11,014 nt of DNA from JAICIG01 sp035532215 (GTDB lineage: Bacteria > Planctomycetota > Planctomycetia > Pirellulales > JAICIG01), in assembly GCA_035532215.1 (NCBI GenBank), contig DATKRK010000303.1, forward strand, positions 1 through 11,014, given 5' to 3'. Of the stretch, positions 5,709 through 11,014 are shown in pieces (the first letter of the stretch is position 1; each line of letters begins with the position of its first letter). A program made the position numbers and the translations under genes. A model generated the notes under the pieces. The model had not been told where the DNA came from. It did no database searches and saw only the letters and a program-made list of their open reading frames with translations.

Positions 5709-7133
5709 TTAGGGTGCAGATTCGACTTTTTTAAAGCGTTGCACGTTCCATCTCCCCCTTGATTTCCAAATATTGCGCTGGAAATAGGCATCGGGCACGG
5801 CTAAGTACACCCTGGTCTCGCCCTCGATCGAGAGTTGCGAACGGCCCATCGCGGTAACGCACTTCAAGTTCGGCAATGATTCGACGATCTCGACGGATAG
5901 ATCGGTAATCGAAATGTCGCTAAACTCCAACCGTTCCAGATTCGTCAGACTCTCGAGCGATGCGAAGCCTTGGTCGGTGACCTCTGGACGATGTAGTGAA
6001 ATGGACGCATGCACGTCGGGCCGGCGGCGCAAAAAGCCGGCGGCAAGAATCAAATCGGCGTCGGCTTCGAGATGGAATTCAATGTTTCGTATGTCAGCCA
6101 GTCGCATGAAGTCGTCAAGCGTCTGGAGCGCGATGAGCCCCGAGAACGCGAAGGCGCCTGTGCGACGATCCCAGGTCAGTTTGAATGGTCCATGCGATGA
6201 AATGGAAGCGGCGACGTCCGGGCGCCGGCGCAGTAACTCGGCGCCCACGATCAGATCGGCTTCGGTTTCCACTTCGAAATGAATTGCATGCACTTCCGAG
6301 AGTCGCACGAAGTCGTCAAACGTCTCGGGGGCGATGTGCCCCGCAAAATAGACGGCGCCGCCGCGGCGAAACCAGGTCAGTTCATAGCCCGGGACAACGA
6401 CGTGCTCAAACCATTGCGGTCCGTAAAACGTGCGTTGCTGTGATATGAAGCCGCGCAAGCGCAGACGTTCGATGATCTCCCGCTCGGCCCAATCGCCGCG
6501 CAAGCAGCAGGCGAGCCAAATCGGCGGACCGATGGCCAGCGCGACCGCCAACGCCTTACGGCCACGAAGACGCCAACTGCCTGCGCGGGCGGCGGCGATT
6601 TGCGCGGCGGCCTCGTCGCTGGCCGAGCTTTGAAACCAGCTTTCAGCGCCAAACGTCCTGGCCGTGAGACAGACCAGATACGCCGCCACCGTACCAACGG
6701 CGCCTCCGGCCAGCGCGCCAAAGAACCCGCCGCACCAATAGCCGGCCACGCCGGAAGTAAACATCTCCCATGCATCGTTCAGAATGCCGCGCGCGTTGAA
6801 ATACCGCCAGGCGCCGCTGCGCCACAGCGCCGTCCAGAGCACCAGCGGCCCGGTGAGGGCGCCGCCGAGCATGCCGCCGTCGATGGCGGCCTTGGCGACG
6901 GGCAGCACGCGAGCCAGCCCTGCTCGCCGCAGCCCGACAATCCGCATCCGCCCCAGCCCCCAGGCGACGCCGAAGAAGGCGCCATAGGCGCACCACAACA
7001 GAATCAGATGGTCGAAGAGCTGATCGCTCAAAACCTGCAATAGCAAGATGAAGAACGGCGCCAGCAACAACGTCCGCAAACGAAACTGCAACCAGCGCCG
7101 TTCGGGTGCGGCGGCCTGCGAAGTTTCAGCCAT
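5709..7133 (-). CDS. Multi-pass membrane protein with tandem 67-residue duplication and LRR-like end
   Basis: A 474-residue protein of unknown function. The N-terminus 'RRWLQFRLRTLLLAPFFILL' matches a lead-in common in planctomycete membrane proteins. Hydrophobic segments lie at about 20-36, 41-62, 83-102, 125-157 and 193-211. The soluble part (about 212-474) holds two tandem copies of a 67-residue module: residues 252-314 and 319-381 match at 37 of 63 positions by hand count, sharing LTW, DDF, EADLI and RRRPDV. A short leucine-rich stretch follows ('LESLTNLERLEFSDISITDL', then 'VESLPNLKCV'), as in leucine-rich repeats. The start is supported by GAGG 5 nt before the ATG. It converges on the hybrid kinase gene with an 86-bp gap. 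A role in cell-envelope sensing is only a guess. Confidence 0.8.
   Translation of the reverse strand: MAETSQAAAPERRWLQFRLRTLLLAPFFILLLQVLSDQLFDHLILLWCAYGAFFGVAWGLGRMRIVGLRRAGLARVLPVAKAAIDGGMLGGALTGPLVLWTALWRSGAWRYFNARGILNDAWEMFTSGVAGYWCGGFFGALAGGAVGTVAAYLVCLTARTFGAESWFQSSASDEAAAQIAAARAGSWRLRGRKALAVALAIGPPIWLACCLRGDWAEREIIERLRLRGFISQQRTFYGPQWFEHVVVPGYELTWFRRGGAVYFAGHIAPETFDDFVRLSEVHAIHFEVETEADLIVGAELLRRRPDVAASISSHGPFKLTWDRRTGAFAFSGLIALQTLDDFMRLADIRNIEFHLEADADLILAAGFLRRRPDVHASISLHRPEVTDQGFASLESLTNLERLEFSDISITDLSVEIVESLPNLKCVTAMGRSQLSIEGETRVYLAVPDAYFQRNIWKSRGRWNVQRFKKVESAP
5988..6389 (-). repeat. Internal gene duplication, two 201-bp copies
   Basis: Bases 6189-6389 and 5988-6188 encode the two 67-residue modules of the membrane protein (residues 249-315 and 316-382). 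Similarity is visible in the DNA too, for example AGTCGCA(T/C)GAAGTCGTCAA around 6100 and 6301 on the plus strand, exactly 201 bp apart. This indicates a tandem duplication without loss of frame. Confidence 0.75.
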
Positions 7134-7427
7134 CTGCGCCTCGCCGGAATAGAAGGGACAACGATTCGCAACCGCAACGGCTCGGAGAAGAGGACGAGCC
7201 GCGATAGGCGACTTTAGGATAGCGTCTCTGCAAGACGCTTCGCAAACCGGTCAGCGCCGCGAGGCGCCCGTCGCGCTGGAAATGCGACGCTCGTTCAGGC
7301 GATCTGGGACCCGGGCCGGACTGCGGCGAGCTCAAGCCCCCGCTCGCTGGGGCATTGCTTAGGCTCTGCCGCCAGCCACCCCCGCTGCTTGAAATTGCTA
7401 ACCCCAATTCCTAGACCTGACCAAGCA
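7134..7427. other. Gene-free spacer with a hairpin at 7221-7239
   Basis: About 294 bp between two minus-strand genes. The only clear structure is AGCGTCT (7221-7227) pairing with AGACGCT (7233-7239) over a CTGCA loop. It lies about 90 bp upstream of the membrane-protein start on the minus strand, so it could be a leader or a dispersed repeat. Open frames here have poor codon character and no recognisable domain, so I see no supported gene. Confidence 0.4.
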
Positions 7428-7610
7428 CTAGCCCTCTTCCTTTTCGTCCTGCTCAAGTTTGGCCAGCGCTTTGAGATGCTGCTGGATTTGGGCCAATATT
7501 TCTTGCAGTTCGCGCAACTCTGGAGTGAGCTCGCCAAATTCGCGAAGGAATGCCGCGATCCTTGCACGCAGCGCTTCCGCACGCTTCGTCAACTCGTCCA
7601 GCTCGTCCAT
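7428..7610 (-). CDS. Small putative coiled-coil protein
   Basis: A 60-residue, strongly charged and helical protein: 'MDELDELTKRAEALRARIAA', a central 'FLREFGELTPELRELQEILA', then 'QIQQHLKALAKLEQDEKEEG'. Leucine and isoleucine spacing fits one or two coiled-coil helices separated by a Thr-Pro turn. There is no signal peptide. I chose the ATG at 7610; an in-frame TTG at 7676 would add 22 residues of different, basic and aromatic composition. Neither start has a strong ribosome binding site. No family is recognised. The helical regularity argues for a real product, but short length and weak signals leave doubt. Confidence 0.5.
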   Translation of the reverse strand: MDELDELTKRAEALRARIAAFLREFGELTPELRELQEILAQIQQHLKALAKLEQDEKEEG

Positions 7611-7897
7611 CGCAGCCGCTCTGTCTCTGGGCGGTTTCGGCTGAAGGAGCGCGAACCAGCGCGCCGCGATCGCCAAAACGCTCTAATTCCCTGCAGATGG
7701 CGTGCCGCGTCGAACCATTAAAAAAGTGAAATGGACCGGCGGGGCGATTCGAATGAACGGTCGCTCAGGCTTTTCTGCATGCGCGCTGCAAGCCGCGATC
7801 GGACGGTCCCCCGTACAGTTGCATCCGCCGCGCCGCTTGGTAGACTCATGTCAAGACATTTCCTGTGAGTTTGTCGCCGCAAACGGCTCGCAAGTCC
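7611..7897. other. Divergent spacer without recognised signals
   Basis: About 290 bp lie between the small coiled-coil gene and the plus-strand hypothetical gene. Promoters for both should be here, but I find no convincing -35/-10 pair, operator or RNA structure. Confidence 0.3.
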
Positions 7898-8287
7898 ATG
7901 AGCTACGATCTGACGATCCGCGCGAACGAATCGTTCTCGGCGTTCGCCCAGTGCAAGCCGCTGGCCAAGTTCATGCGCCGGCTGCCGCATCTCAAGCCGT
8001 TTGGCGAGCGCTGCTTCGTGCTCGACGACCCGCCGCGCCGGCGGATGGAGATCGACCTGGAACTGGTCAACGAAGCAGGGGACATACTCGACGACGAAGC
8101 CTACGCCGAGTTCAACTGCGTGCGGCTGCACATCCCTCAGGAGTTTCTCTCCGCCTCGTTCCAGCGCGACTATTTCCCCACGGCGCTGGCCATCGCCGAG
8201 CGGCTCGGCTGGCAACTGTTCGACGCTCAAACCGAGCAGGCCATCACGCACTGTTCCGAAAAGCCCTGGTGGAAGTTTTGGGGCTGA
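7898..8287 (+). CDS. Hypothetical protein with aromatic C-terminal tail
   Basis: A 129-residue soluble protein beginning 'MSYDLTIRANESFSAFAQCK' and ending 'SEKPWWKFWG'. There is no signal peptide or membrane segment. The body mixes strand-like and helical stretches ('RRMEIDLELVNEAGDILDDE', 'FNCVRLHIP', 'YFPTALAIAERLGWQLFDAQ'). I recognise no catalytic motif. The MSYDL opening and the WWKFW tail recur in uncharacterised bacterial proteins, some of them immunity-like, but that is a loose impression. The ATG at 7898 is preferred; a GTG at 7865 would add 11 residues. Neither has a good Shine-Dalgarno sequence. It converges on the CPBP gene with only 14 bp between stops. Confidence 0.7.
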   Translation: MSYDLTIRANESFSAFAQCKPLAKFMRRLPHLKPFGERCFVLDDPPRRRMEIDLELVNEAGDILDDEAYAEFNCVRLHIPQEFLSASFQRDYFPTALAIAERLGWQLFDAQTEQAITHCSEKPWWKFWG

Positions 8288-8301
8288 GGCCGGCGGCGCG
8301 T

Positions 8302-8988
8302 TCACGCCAGCGATGCGAGCCAATGCCAACTGGCGATGTGTACGCCGAACGCAATCAGGTTTCCGGCGGCGTGCATGGCGAGCGGCACGAGGATCGTGCC
8401 GCTGCGCAGAAACGCCCACTCCAGCAGGAACCCGGCGACCTGATTGTCGGGGCCGGGATTGCCGCCGATCACGTGAATCAGTGCGAACACGACTCCGCTG
8501 GCGACGATCGTGCCGCGCTCGCCGAGCAACGGATAAACAGCCGCCGTCAGCAGCGAACGAAAGACCACTTCTTCCACCAAGGGCGCGTAGCAGCACATCC
8601 AAAACAGCTTCATGGCCAGGTTGGTTGGTTGAGGGGGAAGAGGAATCTGCCACCCGACCAAAATCCAAAATGCCGAGCACACAACCAACAGTAGTGCGAT
8701 CGCGGCGCCAAACCAGAGCGCCGTGCGAACCCAATAGAGCCAACCCTGCAGCGGCGCGAGCCTGAAGCCGAGCAGCGGCGCTTCGCCGTCATGGATGCAA
8801 AGCACGGCGGCCAACCCGGCCAATGCCAAGAGCGGCTCATCGAGGGCAAGGAACCATTCCGGCGGGAGCCAGGTGGGAAATCGCGTCGCGGCGAACTGCA
8901 AGACGATGAGCGTTACTGCGATCAACGCCGCGCAACAACTCGCCCAAGTTCGCCCGCGCGACGTCGTCCGGCTGGTCCGCTCAAGCAC
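8302..8988 (-). CDS. CPBP-family intramembrane metalloprotease (Abi/CAAX protease-like)
   Basis: A 228-residue polytopic membrane protein with hydrophobic segments at about 17-33, 47-64, 84-113, 122-138, 147-173 and 190-215. It carries the family motifs in order: 'APLVEEVVFRSLL' (the EExxxR glutamates and arginine), 'FALIHVIGG' (FxxxH) and 'HAAGNLIAFG' (HxxxN/B). In characterised relatives these glutamates and histidines build the intramembrane active site. Substrates range from prenylated proteins to bacteriocin-immunity targets; the one here is unknown. The start is a GTG at 8988, supported by GGAG 6 nt upstream. It lies 77 bp downstream of hicA on the same strand and may be co-transcribed with it. 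Confidence 0.88.
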   Translation of the reverse strand: MLERTSRTTSRGRTWASCCAALIAVTLIVLQFAATRFPTWLPPEWFLALDEPLLALAGLAAVLCIHDGEAPLLGFRLAPLQGWLYWVRTALWFGAAIALLLVVCSAFWILVGWQIPLPPQPTNLAMKLFWMCCYAPLVEEVVFRSLLTAAVYPLLGERGTIVASGVVFALIHVIGGNPGPDNQVAGFLLEWAFLRSGTILVPLAMHAAGNLIAFGVHIASWHWLASLA

Positions 8989-9065
8989 AGTTCGCTCCCG
9001 TAATTCGCAGCATCAGCCACAACTGAATCGCGCGCGGCTGCCGGCCAGACGATGGATCGAGAAAA

Positions 9066-9251
9066 TTAGGGGCGAGGAACGCCCAATTGATCGCAAATGG
9101 CGCGAGCCAAAGTATCTTTGATCTCGCGGTGTCTTGGGACAGGAGTGCAACGTCCATTAGCGGGATTGCGATAAATCGAGTGCCTGGCTCCTTCGCGATC
9201 GAGCACGCAGCCATGCCGCTCAAGATGGCGAATCAACGCTCGGCGTTTCAT
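9066..9251 (-). CDS. hicA: HicA-family mRNA interferase toxin
   Basis: A 61-residue basic protein. HicA toxins are small dsRBD-fold RNases that cut mRNA using a conserved histidine. The pattern is 'MKRRALIRHLERHGCVLDRE', then 'GARHSIYRNP' with the likely catalytic His24, then 'VPRHREIKDTLARAICDQLG'. The last block matches the family's 'P.H..I..GTL..I..Q.G' consensus. Its ATG overlaps the hicB stop codon as ATGA (9248-9251), so translation is probably coupled and antitoxin is made first. Length is normal for the family and nothing suggests inactivation. HicA is usually encoded before HicB; the reverse order here is less common but known. Confidence 0.9.
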   Translation of the reverse strand: MKRRALIRHLERHGCVLDREGARHSIYRNPANGRCTPVPRHREIKDTLARAICDQLGVPRP

Positions 9252-9478
9252 GCGACCGGAACGTCAACCGTAAGCGTTTCCCAGATTGCTCCGCCGGGCG
9301 TGTCCTTGGCGGCGTTCTCTCGATAGCTTCGAAGCAATAGTTCCACGGCCTCTTTGATCATTGTTCGCGCTTCCGCGATGTCTCGGCCTTGCGTCACGGC
9401 GCCCGGCAACTCCGGAACTTGCGCCATGATCCAACCGTCTTCTATCTGCTTATAGATCACCGTATATTCGCGTTTCAT
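9248..9478 (-). CDS. hicB: HicB-family antitoxin
   Basis: A 76-residue antitoxin with the single partial-RNaseH-like HicB domain: 'YTVIYKQIEDGWIMAQVPEL', 'PGAVTQGRDIAEARTMIKEA', 'VELLLRSYRENAAKDT'. It is expected to bind and block HicA. No C-terminal helix-turn-helix or ribbon-helix-helix is present, so how the operon is repressed is unclear; short HicB proteins of this kind are common. The start is supported by GTGAGG 4 nt upstream. That ribosome binding site overlaps the stop codon of the LRR gene (6-nt gap), which suggests co-transcription and possibly translational coupling with it. Confidence 0.9.
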   Translation of the reverse strand: MKREYTVIYKQIEDGWIMAQVPELPGAVTQGRDIAEARTMIKEAVELLLRSYRENAAKDTPGGAIWETLTVDVPVA

Positions 9479-9484
9479 AACGCC

Positions 9485-10645
9485 TCACGTCCTAATCTTC
9501 AGCTTCGGCAGCGCTGCCTGCAATTGCTGCACGCCCTCGCTAGAGACCTTGGTCAGCCTCAGCGTCAGCTCTTTGAGCTGCGAGAGGCCGTAGAGCTGCT
9601 TCAAGCCGGCGTCGCCGATCGAGGTGTCTTCGAGGCTGAGCACTTGCAGCTTCTTCAGCCCGGCGAGCGATTCCAGCCCGGCGTCGCTGATCTGCGTGTG
9701 CCACAGCAACAGCCGTTCGAGTTTCTGGCAATGCTTGACGTGCGCCAGCCCCGCGTCGTCGACTTGCGTCTCGTTCAGGTCGAGCCGCAACAAGTTCGGC
9801 ATGCCCGACAGGTGTACGAGACAGGCGCCCGTCAGCGGCATGTCGCGCAGCGAGAGCTGCTTGAGCTTGGGAAAACCGGCCAGAATGCCGAGCCCCGCGT
9901 CGCTCACGCCGTAGCAGCGCATCAGGTGAAACTCGTCGAGGTTCGTCAGGCTCTTGAGCTGCGCCAGGCCCGAGTCGCCGATCGTGGCGTCTTCGAGCGT
10001 CAGCCCCTTGAGCTTCTTGAGCTGGACCACGTACTTCAGCCCGGCGTCGGTGACGCCCGGGTTGCGCAGCTTGAGCCGTTCGAGATTCGGCAGGCTGGGC
10101 AGCGATTCGAGCCCGGCATCGGAGACGCGGGTGCAGCCGCGCAGGTCGAGCAGCCGCAGCTTGGGCAACCCGGCGATGTTCTTCAGACCGGCGTCGCTGG
10201 TGCGGGTATAGAGCAGGTGCAACTGTTCCAGCTTGGGGAACTCGTGAACGTAGACCAGGCCCTTGTCGGAAACGCCCGAGCGGCGCAAATTGATCGATTT
10301 CAAATTCTTCAGCACGGTCAATTGCTGGAGACCGTCGTCGTCGACGCCCGTATTTTCGAGCGTCAATTTAGTGAGCTGTACGAGCGGCGCGACGAACTTC
10401 ATGCCGTCGTCGGTAATATCCGGCCCCGACAAAATCAGCTCGTCCAGATGCTTGAAAGCCGCCAGGCGCTTGAGATCGGCGTCTTTGCCGCCGCAGTCGG
10501 CGAGATCGACGGCGACGACCTGCTTGGCGTCGTCGTAAGTCAGCTTGCCGCCCAGGCTCTCGACCCACTGAATGGCCTCGGCCTGGGGTTCTCCGGCCGC
10601 CAGGGCCGCGCTCAACAGCGTCGCAGAAATCGCCCAAAACATCAT
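9485..10645 (-). CDS. Exported leucine-rich-repeat protein
   Basis: A 386-residue protein with a signal peptide (residues 1-17, 'MMFWAISATLLSAALAAG', cleavage likely near 17-22). It carries thirteen full leucine-rich repeats of 24-25 residues plus a partial one (about residue 55 to the end), of the pattern D-A-G-L-x-x-L-x-x-L-x-x-L-x-x-L-x-L-x-x-T-x-I-x. This is the internalin/RNI-like type abundant in planctomycetes. The fold normally mediates protein binding; no enzyme domain is attached. Repeats 5 and 8 carry one extra residue. There is no membrane anchor or lipobox, so it is probably periplasmic. The start is one of two consecutive ATGs, with only a weak AGAG upstream. It heads a minus-strand run with hicB 6 nt downstream, an unusual neighbour for a toxin-antitoxin pair. 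Confidence 0.85.
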   Translation of the reverse strand: MMFWAISATLLSAALAAGEPQAEAIQWVESLGGKLTYDDAKQVVAVDLADCGGKDADLKRLAAFKHLDELILSGPDITDDGMKFVAPLVQLTKLTLENTGVDDDGLQQLTVLKNLKSINLRRSGVSDKGLVYVHEFPKLEQLHLLYTRTSDAGLKNIAGLPKLRLLDLRGCTRVSDAGLESLPSLPNLERLKLRNPGVTDAGLKYVVQLKKLKGLTLEDATIGDSGLAQLKSLTNLDEFHLMRCYGVSDAGLGILAGFPKLKQLSLRDMPLTGACLVHLSGMPNLLRLDLNETQVDDAGLAHVKHCQKLERLLLWHTQISDAGLESLAGLKKLQVLSLEDTSIGDAGLKQLYGLSQLKELTLRLTKVSSEGVQQLQAALPKLKIRT

Positions 10646-10730
10646 GTTGCTCTACGGGTTGGGGTGTGAAAGGGCTGGTGAAGGTCGAGGCATCAGGGCC
10701 CGATTCTCGCCGGACCCGGAAAGAGTTTTA

Positions 10731-10796
10731 GCCTACTTGCACCCTTCGGCAAACGCAAATGGGGCCTCGGCCGGGGCAAACGGGGCGTAAGTAGAC
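10731..10796. repeat. Imperfect inverted repeat upstream of the LRR gene
   Basis: GCCTACTTGCACCC (10731-10744) is largely complementary to GGGCGTAAGTAGAC (10783-10796), with three mismatches in fourteen positions. A GC-rich palindrome (10764-10777) lies between them. It could be a small repeat element or an operator for the leftward LRR-hic transcript; no -10/-35 pair is clear. Confidence 0.4.
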
Positions 10797-10811
10797 GTTC
10801 GCGGCAAAAGA

Positions 10812-10897
10812 CTGTAGGGCACGCCCTCTGTGGCGTGCCGTACACCCGGGAATCGCGCCGATTCGCGCTATCGCGGAACGCCGCGGAGGGCGTTCCG
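10812..10897. repeat. Pair of dispersed palindromes (GGCACGCC and GGAACGCC types)
   Basis: GGCACGCC (10818-10825) pairs with GGCGTGCC (10832-10839), and CGGAACGCC (10874-10882) pairs with GGCGTTCCG (10889-10897), each with a 6-nt loop. AATCG-CGC-CGATT forms a third small palindrome between them. The left edge CTGTAGGG (10812-10819) is identical to the left end of the element at 378-523, so this is another, diverged member of the same family. The matching right end is not seen. Confidence 0.6.
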
Positions 10898-10948
10898 ATA
10901 TGGTTGGACCAGTCAAGGGTGATTGTTTCGCCTTGCGGCGGGTGCTTC

Positions 10949-11014
10949 ATGGCGGATGTTTCACGGTGTTTAGGGAATGGCCAGGAGACGGAACGCGGCG
11001 ATGAGTCGGCGACG
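10949..11014 (+). CDS. Possible start of a gene running off the window
   Basis: An ATG at 10949 opens a frame of 22 codons (MADVSRCLGNGQ...) to the window edge. No strong ribosome binding site precedes it and no domain can be judged. The antisense frame from 10950 runs into the palindromes and looks non-coding. The call is very tentative. Confidence 0.2.
   Translation, partial: MADVSRCLGNGQETERGDESAT

Noticed and set aside
7126..7407. 93-codon minus-strand frame ahead of the membrane protein
   Set aside because: Ser/Arg/Pro-rich, no clear start signal, overlaps the hairpin and the next gene's start.
7702..8694. 330-codon plus-strand frame and overlapping 341-codon minus-strand frame
   Set aside because: Both cross two real genes in opposite orientations, with Arg/Ala-rich low-information translations.
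9389..10669. 426-codon plus-strand frame rich in QLLEL-like repeats
   Set aside because: Antisense reading of the LRR gene; its periodicity only mirrors the real repeats.

Overview
The window looks like a planctomycete chromosome, most likely of the Pirellulales type. This is an inference from style rather than from a marker gene. It is GC-rich by eye, genes lie in mixed orientation with palindrome-rich spacers, and several proteins have planctomycete flavour: an N-terminal 'WLQFRLRTLLL' membrane protein, a 24-residue DAGL-type leucine-rich-repeat protein, and a conserved lipoprotein. There are no rRNA, tRNA, CRISPR or phage structural genes, and no intact transposase.

Layout. 1-770 is non-coding and repeat-dense: a 24-bp perfect inverted repeat (1-24 with 204-227), a MITE-like element of about 146 bp with terminal inverted repeats (378-523), then four consecutive hairpins (544-757) leading to an XRE-family regulator (775-1176, +). 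Converging on it is a planctomycete lipoprotein (1195-2421, -). A divergent spacer of about 200 bp separates that from a two-gene signalling operon (+): a PAS sensor histidine kinase (2621-4243) and, 2 bp later, a receiver-plus-histidine-kinase hybrid (4246-5622). The adjoining ends of these two genes are filled with a 33-bp-period palindromic repeat, read in frame as EGRAPSPV peptides.

Next, on the minus strand, is a 474-residue membrane protein with a tandem 67-residue duplication (5709-7133), followed by a small putative coiled-coil protein (7428-7610, -). A hypothetical protein with an aromatic tail (7898-8287, +) converges on a CPBP intramembrane protease (8302-8988, -). Reading leftward from 10645, a tightly packed minus-strand run encodes an exported LRR protein, HicB antitoxin and HicA toxin, with the CPBP protease 77 bp after hicA. 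The right end (10646-11014) is again non-coding and palindrome-rich.

How the genes work together. The two kinases probably form a phosphorelay: a membrane-anchored PAS kinase, with the downstream receiver as a plausible phosphate acceptor. HicB and HicA form a type II toxin-antitoxin pair that may be translationally coupled to the LRR gene, because the hicB ribosome binding site overlaps the LRR stop codon. Most notable are the in-frame palindromic repeat array spanning the two-component gene junction and the LRR-hicB-hicA-CPBP arrangement. All homology statements come from motif recognition only; no searches were run.
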